In this document: positions 1-8,725 of the stretch, piece after piece
Layout: each line of letters starts with the position of its first letter
Position numbering within the stretch: position 1 is the first letter of the stretch
DNA from: Tautonia marina
GTDB lineage: Bacteria; Planctomycetota; Planctomycetia; Isosphaerales; Isosphaeraceae
Direction of reading: 5' to 3'
NCBI RefSeq assembly: GCF_009177065.1
Contig: NZ_WEZF01000004.1
Location: 291,804-355,803 of the forward strand
Length of the DNA stretch: 64,000 nt
Notes under the pieces: generated by a model
The model's input: the letters and a program-made list of their open reading frames with translations, nothing else
What the model was told of the DNA's origin: nothing
The model's database searches: none
Program-made: the position numbers and the translations under genes

Positions 1-1
1 G

Positions 2-3000
2 GAAGGCTTCCACCAGGTCCGAATTGTGGTCGTGGGCGAGGTGGAATGGCCACCGGCCGAAGGGAAGGCCAGCCGCGCCGAGCTGTCCTTCCGGGTCGAT
101 ACCAACGGGCCGCTGGTCACGGCCAGCTCCATCCCGATGGACTCCCGGATCTCGAACCTTCGAAACATCACGCTCAACTTCTCGGATCCGATCAATCCGA
201 CCGACCCGAGCGATCCGCTCGCGGTCCCGGTTCAGCTCGACATCCCGGCACTCGATCCCCGAACCGCCGAGAACCTCGGGAACTATTCGCTCATCAACCT
301 CGGTCCCGACCGTCGCTGGGGAACCTCGGACGACATCGACCTGTCCGATTTCATCCAGAGTGCGACGTTCACTTCGACCACCAATCGAACCGTCTCGACC
401 GATCCCTACACCGCTCAGGTGGATCTGACCTTCTCTGACGGGCTTCCTGAAGGTCGGTATGCACTCGTTGCACGGACTCAGGGCTTCGGCTTCTCCGGGA
501 TTCGAGACGCCTCGGGCAACCCGCTCGATAACAACACGGCCCAGGCCGGCAATCAGAGCTTCTTCACCTACTTCGAGCTGCAACCGGAAGCCACCTTCAT
601 CAGCGGCTTCAAGGCGTTCAGCCCATCGGCCATCACCCCCGGCACGACGGCCGAGAGTGGCCCCAGGGCCTTCTACGAGGTTCCGGTCCCCGGCTTCACG
701 CCTCGAGCCGAAGCGCCGCCGACGATGTTCCACATCGATTTCTCGAACAGCCTGGAGGTTCGAGACTACACCAACGCGGTCCAACTGATCCGCTCGGCTG
801 ATTCCGCCGTGGCCGACGCCGACGGCGACTTCGGGCTGAATGGGTCCACCGGCTTCACCACGGTTTCCGGCCTCACGGTCGAGCTGACCAACTCGATTTC
901 TGGAGCCACTCCCGGCCAGCCGGGCTTCCAAAACCGCCTGGTCGTGCGGCTGCCGCAGGGTCAAACCCTCGAGCCCGATTACTACCGCATTGTCTTGCCG
1001 AACACCGGCAGCGAAGAAATCAAGGACGTCTTCGGCAATCATGCCGACCTCGAATTCCTCGGGAATCAGAAGCCCACGGGCACTGACTTCGAGGTCTTCA
1101 TGCCCGATGGAACCTACCGAGACGGCCTCACCGGCGACGGTGTCGACGGTGGCACGTTCGTCACCGGGTTCGCCGTGGTTCCCGGTCAGCGTCTCGGCTC
1201 CGATGGTCGGGTCCGCGGGAACATCATCTACACCCGCCCCGACTACCAGGACGATCCGTTCCTCTCGACCGACGATCCCGACGGCAGCATGCAGCGTCCC
1301 TTCGCAACCCTGCTGCCCGAGGCCGAGGCGAATAGCCTCAACGGGGGCGATCTGAACTCGGCCGCCAACTTCGGCACCGGCTTCAACCAGTTGCTCGACC
1401 GGAACGCCAACCGCCGGTTCGACCGCTCCGCCTTCTTCGAGGCCGAGCAGAACCGCGCAGAGGGACCGGTCGTGATCGTGGCCCTGCCCGGCATTCCTCG
1501 GCCTGGCACCGGTGACTTCCAGACGACTCAGGAGACGTTCGTCATTGCTCCTCCGGCCGGGATCGACCCGACCATTCCGGAAGGCAATGCCAGCGGATCA
1601 GTGCCGGAGATGACCACTCTGGTCTTCAATCCCGGCTCGGCCCTGAAGATGTTCAACGCCTCCCTCTTCGTTCAGAATCAGGGGTCGGCGCTCCAGCTCC
1701 GAGGTGGATCAAATCCGGGCGAAACCGTCCTCATCACCTCGTTCCTCGACGACACGGTCGGTGGCGACACCAACCGCGACCGAACCAACACCACCCCTCG
1801 CGGTGGCGACTGGGGCGGCATCGTCTTCCGGAACTACGACGACGTTTCCAACGGTCGAGCCGCGCTCCCCGCTCAGTTCCCGGTCGATGGCAAGCTTGGC
1901 CTGTCGGGCGCCTCGGACGTCATGTCCTTGATCAACCACGCGAACATTCGGTTCGGTGGTGGTGCGGTCCCGCAGACGATCGGCACGCGGTACGACACGA
2001 TCACCCTCTTCAACAGTCGGCCGACGATCACCAACACGGTCGTTTCCGACAGTCAGGGAGCCGGTGGTTCCCAGGCCGCCATCTCGGCCGACCTCGACTC
2101 GCTCCGGGAAGACGCGATCGCTCGCGGCCCTCTGATCCGCCGCGTCGAGTTCGTCGAGAACTCGATCAACGGTATCCTGCTTCGGCCTGCCGTGGGAACG
2201 CTCCAGGCCCAGGAAACCGACGCGCAGTTCTTCCCGAACAATCCGTCATCGCAAGGTGGGGTCCGGAACTTCGTCATCGACGACCCGATTCCCTACGTCT
2301 TGAACTCTCAGGTCATCATCGGCCAGCGGCTGAACACAATCACCGGAGGCATTCAGGGCGGGATCGGCAGTCGACTCTATGTCCAGCCGGGCATGCTGAT
2401 CAAATCCAGCCCTGGCTCGTCGATCGCCGTTGCCAGCACCAACGCCAGCCTGAACATCGGCGACCGAGCCTACATCTCCCAGTTCGACGCCAACCCAAGC
2501 TTCGGTCCCAACAGCCCGAACTTCCGGCCGAGTGACCTGGGTGACGCCAAGCCCCTGTTCACCACGCTGTTCGACGACGCAGCCGAAACCTTCTTCTTCG
2601 ACCCGACCACCGGTGTTCGTCGCACGATCGTGCCGGCCAATGCCACCGACGGCAACTCCAACAATCCGCAGCCCTCGCCGGGGAACATCCCCTCGTCGCT
2701 CCGCTGGGGCAACATCTCTGTCACCCCCGGTGCCCGAGCGGTCATCGACGAGGCTGAGTTCCGCTTCGGTGGCGGCCGGATTATCGTCCCCGAAGGCGGC
2801 CTGGGGAACCGTCAGGTGCTCAACCTGTCGGGCTTCGGTGCGGGGGCCTTCGTCTCGGTCACGAACAACGACTTCTACGACAACTTCGACGTCCCGATCC
2901 TCGTCTCGCCGAACCAGTTGCTCGCCGCCGATCCGACCCGGCCGCTGCTGTCGGGCAACCCGTTCTTCCGCGGCAACGTGATGGAGCGAAACTCCATCAA

Positions 3001-6000
3001 CGGCCTGGGGATCAGCACCGGTGGGTTCGTGATCCCTCCCGTGAATTTCCAGGGAGATTTCTACGCCGAAACCGTTCCGTTCAACGGCAACTCCCCGAAC
3101 CTGACCGTCGACTCGGTCTGGGACGACACCGACATCGTCCACGTTCTTCGCGGAACCGTGATCCTCGCTGGCTGGCACAACAGCGGCTTTGGCTCCAAGC
3201 CGGTCCCGAGTTCCACCACCTTCGAGGATGAACTCGATCCCGCCGTCTCGTTGACCCTCCAGAGCGCCTTGCCCGATACGCTGCTAAGCAACGGCGAGCG
3301 GATCGCCCGCCCCGGCGAGGAACTGGTTGTCAAACTGTTCAACGACACGCCGATCGGCAACCCCGGCCCCGGCGACGCGATCGACCCTGCTCTGAGCATG
3401 CAGACGCCCAACGTCACGGGCAATCTCTTCGGCGCCGGCTTCAACGTCGGCTACGATGACGGCGCCGACCCCGACCAGCCCAGCCCGACCGTTGATCCCG
3501 GCTATGGCAGCCAGATCCGCATCGTCGGCATCGGTTCCAACGAATCGACCGGTCAGCAGCGGGTCCCCGTCGTCATCACCTCGTTGCGAGACAACACCGC
3601 CGGACCGGTCGTCCGCGGGGTTGACCAGTCCGATACCTGGTTTGCCGACTTCCGCGGCCGTAACATCCCGCTCGACACGCCGGCCCCCGGCGACGGTGGG
3701 ATGATCGGCATCGGTGGCGGCAGCCTGTTCGACTACAACCTCTTCGACCCCCGCAACGGCAGTCTCATCGACAACGCCGACATCCGATACCTCCACCGGA
3801 TCGAGTTCCAGGCCGGCGGGATCGTCGACGCCTTCGACCTCGACGACAGCGACGCGATCGACCTCGCCGACCAACTCCGCTTCCAGAAGCTCGGCCTCGA
3901 TCCGGCCACGCAGTACAACGCTCAGCATGGCTGGACGGTCTCGAACTCCAACCTGTCGAGCTTCCGCGATGCCGGTATCCTCGCCGATCAGGGCTTCGAC
4001 CTCATCGCCCGCGAGCTCACCGATATCGGAGGAAATCTCACTGCTGGTTTCCCGGCCCGCATCAGCGGCCAGAGGGGCCAGCCGGTCAACCTGTTCCTGG
4101 TCAACAACACCATCGCCAACATGCCGGTGGGCGTCCGCGTCAACGCGACCACTGGCAACAACGACACCTCGCAGTCTCCGACCCAGATCGTGATGCTGCA
4201 CAACACCTTCTACAACAACGGTGTTGGTTTCCGTGCTGAAGCTCCGGCCTATGCCGGTGGCCCTCCTCCCAACAGCCTGTCGCATGTCTACTTCTTCGGG
4301 ATGAACAACATCTTCGATGGAGGGACGATCGGCAGTCAGGCCGGAGCCGCGGCCGTTCGAACCAATGGTATGGTCGGTGGCAGCGAACTGCTGTTCAACG
4401 TCTTCCACAACTACACCACGAACGTCGAGATCAATAACCCCGCGATCGCCGGCTTCGGCTTCCTGGGGAACAACAACCCGATCTTCGGCGATCCGCGGTT
4501 CCTCGATCCTCAGAACGGGAACTTCTTCCTTCAGCCCGGTTCGGTCGCCATCGACGCCGCGATCAGCGAAATCGGTCCGCTGGCCATTGGCAACATGCTC
4601 CGACCGGTTTCCAACCAGGTGCTCGACGCCTCGGGCGGAATCCGGAACACTACCGGACGCACCAACCCGTTCGGGAGCCTGGGCAGTCCCTCCTCGACCC
4701 TCGATGTCATCACCTTGCCCGGCACTCCCGGTCGAGGATTCGTCGACCAGTTCATTCCGGTCTTGCAGGGGACTCCCGGCGGTGTCATCGGACCGGCGTC
4801 CAGTGCCGCCACCTTCGCCTTCCGCCCACTCGGTGGCGAACGCGACCTGGAAGGCTTCCTCCGGATCGACGATCCGAACACGCCGAACCTCGGCTTCGGC
4901 AGCCGGCCATACTTCGACATCGGTGCCCGAGAGTTCCGCATCTTCAACCCGCCGATCGTCACCAACCAGGGGGCGACGGATGTCAATGGAGACGGGGTCG
5001 GTGACGGCGTCACGGCCACGATCATCGATCCGACCACCGGCAACCCGCAAGACATCAGCATCTACATCCCTGGTGGTGTTGCCGGTGTCAACCAGTCGCC
5101 GCAGACCCTCAGCTTCCAGATCAACAAGGATCTGGACCCGCAGACGGTCAACAGCCAGACGGTCCTGCTTCAGGCCTCCGGTGGCGACGGCATCTTTGGC
5201 AACGCCAACAGCCCGGCCGACCGCACCATCCCGCTCTCGGGCCTGGTGAGCTTCGACCCGACCACCAACCGCCTGGTCGTCGAACTGGCCTCGGCCAACC
5301 TCCTGCTGTCCAACGATCTCTACCAAATCACGCTCGTCGGCACCGGCGGCAATGTGATCCGAGATCGACAGGGCAATGCCCTCGACGGCGAAAACCTCGC
5401 CACCAACGGGCTGCCCGGCCCCTTGCCCTCCGGTGACGGCTTCCCGGGCGGCAACTTCATCCTGCCGTTCACGATCGACACGAGGGCGCCGGAAGTCGTT
5501 CCGGGCACCTTCCGCCTCGATCCGACGAACGACCCGACCTTCCCGGTCGGCATCACCAACGTCGACATGCCGACCTTCGTTGGCCGGATCACCGACCTGT
5601 TCCCGCCGGTCAACCCGCTGGTCAACCAGACGGTGGTGCTCGATGTCGACAGCAACGGCGACGGTGTCTTCGACCTGATCGGCATCGGCCAGGCCATCAC
5701 CGACGCCAACGGCAACTTCGTCATCACGGCCAACCAGTCGTTGCCCGATAGCCCGTTCAACGTCGGCCCCGACGGAATCTTCGGCACCGCCGACGATACC
5801 GGCTACAGCCGAGCCCGCGTCCGGGTCACCGATGTTTCCGGCAACGAGTCGGACCCGAACGACCCGAACGCCACCATCCGGTTCGTGCTCGACACCCGCT
5901 CGCCCGAGCTTCTTTCGACCACCCCGGCGGATGGCTCTCAGGTCAGCAGCGGAGGCTTCCAGGTCTCCTTCACCGCCGACGAGAACCTCTTGCTCTCCAG

Positions 6001-7738
6001 CCTCACGGCTCCGGGTTCCATCCAGGTCGTGGGCGCCGGGCAGGACGGTGTCTTCGGCACCGGAGACGACCGCACCGCCAATGTCGTCCTCTCGTCGCTG
6101 AACATCGCGTACCTCGCCACGGCACCGAGCGGCCCGGTTCGGGTCAGCTTCAACGTGACCGGCGCGGATGTCAACGACATCTACCGGGTCACCGTCAACC
6201 CCTCGGTCACCGACCGGGCCGGGAACTCCATCGAGGACGGCGGCTTCAGCATCGACATCGTCGTCTTCACTCCCGGTCAGGAACGGTTGCTGTTCGTTGG
6301 ACCGTCGGGCTCGTTCAACCCGACCGGCTCCCGCAACAATCCGTTCCCGACCATCGCCGCCGGCCTGGCCGCGGCGACCGTGGGCGACACCGTGGCGGTC
6401 TTGCCCGGCACCTACAACGAGGCGGTCACGCTCAAGTCGCTCGTCCGTCTGGTGTCGGCCGACCTCTCCAGCACCGACAGCAACGTCGTCCCCGGTCGGG
6501 CTCAGGCCACGATCATCCGAGCTCCGTTGAATCCGAACGGGCCGGAAGTCACGGTGACCGGCTCCGACCTGATCGGCCTCGGTGGCGACGTCGATACCGA
6601 GCTTCGTGGCTTCGCCATCGTCGCTCCGCTGTCGAACGTCAGCACCGGGCAGCTTCAGGAAGACTCGACCGGCCTCTTGCTGCTCAACTCCGGCGGCCTG
6701 TTCCACCGGAACATCATCATCAACGGTGGTCGCGGCATCGACATCACGCCTCGATCCTCGGGCGACAACGCCCGGATCGAAAGCAACGTCATCGTCGGCA
6801 ACCGCACCGGCCTGGTCATCATGGACGGCGACAACACCGACCCGATCGATCCGGTTCAGGTGACCAACAATACCTTCGCCTTGAACAACGGCGGCATGGT
6901 GGTCTACGACGCCGCCCTGAACACCGGCTCGATCGTGCTGACCGATGTTGCCAACAACATCTTCTGGCAGAACAATGACCGCACGCCGGGTGCCACCGAC
7001 TCCCACCTTGCCGTCTACCCGCCGGTCGCCCAGGTCCGCGGCAATATGTTCGGCTCGAACCCGAACAACCCGCTCCTCGGCTTCCCGGTGGGTGCGATCA
7101 GCACCACGCCGAACCCGACGGCCGCCTTCAACTACATCGGTGAGCCGGCCTTCATCGCGGCCCGAGACCCGAGGCCCGGATTCGACGGCCCGACCGTCAC
7201 CCTGCTCGACGGCAACTTCGGCCTGACCCCGTCCTCGGCCGCCATCGACGCGGCCCTCGGACAGGTCGCCCCCACCCTCGACTTCCTCGGTCGAGCCCGG
7301 GTCGATGTGCCCAATCGCGGCTTCGTCAACCTCGGGCCGGCGGATGTGGGAGCCTATGAGTTCCAGCCGTCCAGCCAGGTGATCATCCCCGGCTTCCCGG
7401 GCATTCCGGGATCGCCGATCTCCCCGACCCCGACCCCGACCCCGCCCGGCACGATCCTCTTCGGAACTCCGGGAGCCGCCTCGCCGAGCGAACCGGGATC
7501 GCCGGTCAACGTCGGACCTAACAACCCCGCCGTCACGTTCCAGCCCGGAACCGGCGTCGGTCGGGCCGCTCAGACTTCCGGCACCTCGCAAGCGACCGCC
7601 GGGCAGGCCCGCCGCGATCGAGACGCCCTGCGAGGTCTCCTCACCGGCAAGCAGACCAAGGTCGCGGAAACCGCTCCGCAAGGCAAGCGAGCCTGGCACG
7701 ACCTGATCTCGTTGACCCGCTTCCGCCGCGGCAACTGA
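2..7738 (+). CDS. Giant extracellular beta-helix/Ig-like surface protein, 5' truncated
   Basis: The frame is open to the left window edge, so the start codon and any signal peptide are missing; at least 2578 residues are visible. The protein is rich in Asn, Gly and Asp. It has several stretches typical of right-handed parallel beta-helix proteins, with 'N-N-x-F-x-N-N' and 'I-x-N-N' rungs (for example around residues 860-1000 and 1370-1500). It also has Ig-like blocks with 'SGD-GxFG-ADD' type turns, and a DUF1565-like segment beginning near residue 2097 (LFVGPSGS, NPFPTI, VLPGTYNEAV). A 'NFxLxPxSxAIDAA' phrase recurs near residues 1510 and 2410, marking internal duplication. The C-terminus is a Pro/Thr/Gly linker followed by a short basic tail; no PEP-CTERM-like anchor or membrane segment is seen. 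The role is probably cell-surface or secreted, with no enzymatic activity assignable. Coding strand and frame are certain; function is weakly supported. Confidence 0.85.
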   Translation, partial: EGFHQVRIVVVGEVEWPPAEGKASRAELSFRVDTNGPLVTASSIPMDSRISNLRNITLNFSDPINPTDPSDPLAVPVQLDIPALDPRTAENLGNYSLINLGPDRRWGTSDDIDLSDFIQSATFTSTTNRTVSTDPYTAQVDLTFSDGLPEGRYALVARTQGFGFSGIRDASGNPLDNNTAQAGNQSFFTYFELQPEATFISGFKAFSPSAITPGTTAESGPRAFYEVPVPGFTPRAEAPPTMFHIDFSNSLEVRDYTNAVQLIRSADSAVADADGDFGLNGSTGFTTVSGLTVELTNSISGATPGQPGFQNRLVVRLPQGQTLEPDYYRIVLPNTGSEEIKDVFGNHADLEFLGNQKPTGTDFEVFMPDGTYRDGLTGDGVDGGTFVTGFAVVPGQRLGSDGRVRGNIIYTRPDYQDDPFLSTDDPDGSMQRPFATLLPEAEANSLNGGDLNSAANFGTGFNQLLDRNANRRFDRSAFFEAEQNRAEGPVVIVALPGIPRPGTGDFQTTQETFVIAPPAGIDPTIPEGNASGSVPEMTTLVFNPGSALKMFNASLFVQNQGSALQLRGGSNPGETVLITSFLDDTVGGDTNRDRTNTTPRGGDWGGIVFRNYDDVSNGRAALPAQFPVDGKLGLSGASDVMSLINHANIRFGGGAVPQTIGTRYDTITLFNSRPTITNTVVSDSQGAGGSQAAISADLDSLREDAIARGPLIRRVEFVENSINGILLRPAVGTLQAQETDAQFFPNNPSSQGGVRNFVIDDPIPYVLNSQVIIGQRLNTITGGIQGGIGSRLYVQPGMLIKSSPGSSIAVASTNASLNIGDRAYISQFDANPSFGPNSPNFRPSDLGDAKPLFTTLFDDAAETFFFDPTTGVRRTIVPANATDGNSNNPQPSPGNIPSSLRWGNISVTPGARAVIDEAEFRFGGGRIIVPEGGLGNRQVLNLSGFGAGAFVSVTNNDFYDNFDVPILVSPNQLLAADPTRPLLSGNPFFRGNVMERNSINGLGISTGGFVIPPVNFQGDFYAETVPFNGNSPNLTVDSVWDDTDIVHVLRGTVILAGWHNSGFGSKPVPSSTTFEDELDPAVSLTLQSALPDTLLSNGERIARPGEELVVKLFNDTPIGNPGPGDAIDPALSMQTPNVTGNLFGAGFNVGYDDGADPDQPSPTVDPGYGSQIRIVGIGSNESTGQQRVPVVITSLRDNTAGPVVRGVDQSDTWFADFRGRNIPLDTPAPGDGGMIGIGGGSLFDYNLFDPRNGSLIDNADIRYLHRIEFQAGGIVDAFDLDDSDAIDLADQLRFQKLGLDPATQYNAQHGWTVSNSNLSSFRDAGILADQGFDLIARELTDIGGNLTAGFPARISGQRGQPVNLFLVNNTIANMPVGVRVNATTGNNDTSQSPTQIVMLHNTFYNNGVGFRAEAPAYAGGPPPNSLSHVYFFGMNNIFDGGTIGSQAGAAAVRTNGMVGGSELLFNVFHNYTTNVEINNPAIAGFGFLGNNNPIFGDPRFLDPQNGNFFLQPGSVAIDAAISEIGPLAIGNMLRPVSNQVLDASGGIRNTTGRTNPFGSLGSPSSTLDVITLPGTPGRGFVDQFIPVLQGTPGGVIGPASSAATFAFRPLGGERDLEGFLRIDDPNTPNLGFGSRPYFDIGAREFRIFNPPIVTNQGATDVNGDGVGDGVTATIIDPTTGNPQDISIYIPGGVAGVNQSPQTLSFQINKDLDPQTVNSQTVLLQASGGDGIFGNANSPADRTIPLSGLVSFDPTTNRLVVELASANLLLSNDLYQITLVGTGGNVIRDRQGNALDGENLATNGLPGPLPSGDGFPGGNFILPFTIDTRAPEVVPGTFRLDPTNDPTFPVGITNVDMPTFVGRITDLFPPVNPLVNQTVVLDVDSNGDGVFDLIGIGQAITDANGNFVITANQSLPDSPFNVGPDGIFGTADDTGYSRARVRVTDVSGNESDPNDPNATIRFVLDTRSPELLSTTPADGSQVSSGGFQVSFTADENLLLSSLTAPGSIQVVGAGQDGVFGTGDDRTANVVLSSLNIAYLATAPSGPVRVSFNVTGADVNDIYRVTVNPSVTDRAGNSIEDGGFSIDIVVFTPGQERLLFVGPSGSFNPTGSRNNPFPTIAAGLAAATVGDTVAVLPGTYNEAVTLKSLVRLVSADLSSTDSNVVPGRAQATIIRAPLNPNGPEVTVTGSDLIGLGGDVDTELRGFAIVAPLSNVSTGQLQEDSTGLLLLNSGGLFHRNIIINGGRGIDITPRSSGDNARIESNVIVGNRTGLVIMDGDNTDPIDPVQVTNNTFALNNGGMVVYDAALNTGSIVLTDVANNIFWQNNDRTPGATDSHLAVYPPVAQVRGNMFGSNPNNPLLGFPVGAISTTPNPTAAFNYIGEPAFIAARDPRPGFDGPTVTLLDGNFGLTPSSAAIDAALGQVAPTLDFLGRARVDVPNRGFVNLGPADVGAYEFQPSSQVIIPGFPGIPGSPISPTPTPTPPGTILFGTPGAASPSEPGSPVNVGPNNPAVTFQPGTGVGRAAQTSGTSQATAGQARRDRDALRGLLTGKQTKVAETAPQGKRAWHDLISLTRFRRGN

Positions 7739-7765
7739 TCTCGCTTCGCCACCCCGTCAACACTC

Positions 7766-7799
7766 AGGCGAGCGGTCCCTCGGGACCGCTCGCCTTTTT
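7766..7799 (+). terminator. Rho-independent terminator of the giant surface protein gene
   Basis: A perfect 14-bp inverted repeat (7766-7779 with 7782-7795) is followed directly by a run of five T on the plus strand. It starts 28 bases after the stop codon of the surface protein. Its T-run orientation serves the plus-strand gene, not the convergent ferredoxin gene. Confidence 0.9.
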
Positions 7800-8037
7800 G
7801 TTGTTCCGGAGCTGGAGCAACGACACCCGCGATCGCCGATTGCCGGCGTTCCCTCGCGCGTCATTCTCACACGCTCTTCCCAACCGAAAACCCCGCTCCC
7901 GCGCCCGATGGGTCCACCCACTCATCCGAGTCTGGGGAGACAGCCAGGAGAAGGGGCTTCTCTCACACAGTCAAACACCGCTCAACATGACGCAAGGGCC
8001 ACCCGAGAGCGATGGCCCGTTTCGTCCCGTCCCGTCG

Positions 8038-8334
8038 TCAGGACTTGCCGGTGCAACCTTCACCTTCCAGCGCCGGCTTTTTCTCCGTGATCACGGGACA
8101 CTTCAGTGATTCTTCCGCGTTCAACGGGGTAAATTCCTTCCACTCGTCAGGCACGTTGTCCTCGTGGAAGATCGCCTCGACCGGGCATTCCGGCACGCAG
8201 GCCTCACAGTCGATGCACTCCTCCGGGTGGATGAACAGCATCTGCGCCCCTTCATAGAAGCAATCGACCGGGCATACCACGACGCAGTCGGTGTACTTGC
8301 AGTCGAAGCATGGCTCGCAGACGATATGCGCCAC
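8038..8334 (-). CDS. fdxA: 7Fe-8S (3Fe-4S/4Fe-4S) ferredoxin
   Basis: A 98-residue FdxA-type ferredoxin, a soluble cytoplasmic one-electron carrier. Aligned by eye with Azotobacter ferredoxin I, C9, C17 and C50 would hold the [3Fe-4S] cluster, and C21, C40, C43 and C46 the [4Fe-4S] cluster. The 'CKYTDC', 'CPVDCFYEG' and 'HPEECIDC' phrases are family hallmarks. The GTG start was chosen because an AAAGGAG ribosome binding site lies six bases upstream and the protein then begins right before the first cysteine; an upstream in-frame extension has no ferredoxin similarity. It is a single-gene unit, convergent with the giant protein gene and divergent from the DUF1549 gene. A partner enzyme is not evident nearby; complex I lies 11 kb away and uses NADH, so a link is not implied. 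Confidence 0.93.
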   Translation of the reverse strand: MAHIVCEPCFDCKYTDCVVVCPVDCFYEGAQMLFIHPEECIDCEACVPECPVEAIFHEDNVPDEWKEFTPLNAEESLKCPVITEKKPALEGEGCTGKS

Positions 8335-8725
8335 GTTGCGCTCCTTTAAGTTCTTGAGGAATTGAGCGAAGCAAATCAACCGATCGTTCGGCCGGATCGG
8401 TCTGGGAGTCAACACCAATTGTAAAGAGTTTGCAAGTCCACTGCACGACGGCCGGGGCGGTTGTCGTCGATTCCCCGCGTCGCTTCCCTCTCGCAAGAAT
8501 CCCCGCATCCCGCTCGTACAGTCGTCCAACTCGCTCGATCGAATTGACGACTCGCCGTTCTCCGGAAACACAATCGTGCGATCCGGTTCGCGTGCGTCAT
8601 CCGCTTGACGCGCCCCGCCGATCGGCCCTATGTTGAAGAATTGACGGAGATTCGGTCGCGTTCCCGCCGGATCGGTCCTCCTCGTGCCCCGGTCCTCCCG
8701 CCTTCGCCTCCGAGGAGCATGCCCC
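8335..8725. other. Intergenic divergent promoter region, no gene seen
   Basis: About 390 bases lie between the ferredoxin start (minus) and the DUF1549/DUF1553 start (plus). It must carry both promoters, but no convincing -35/-10 pair stands out. The only clear signals are the two ribosome binding sites at its ends (AAAGGAG for the ferredoxin, GAGGAG at 8712-8717 for the plus-strand gene). Confidence 0.5.

Noticed and set aside
3284..7699. A 1471-codon open frame antisense to the giant surface protein
   Set aside because: It is a shadow of strong GC bias at third codon positions in the sense gene. The translation is Arg/Val/Asp/Gly-rich without any recognisable domain, while the sense strand has clear protein repeats and a terminator.
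7798..8109. Short open frames after the terminator of the giant protein
   Set aside because: They overlap the ferredoxin gene or the terminator tail, lack ribosome binding sites and have no recognisable product.
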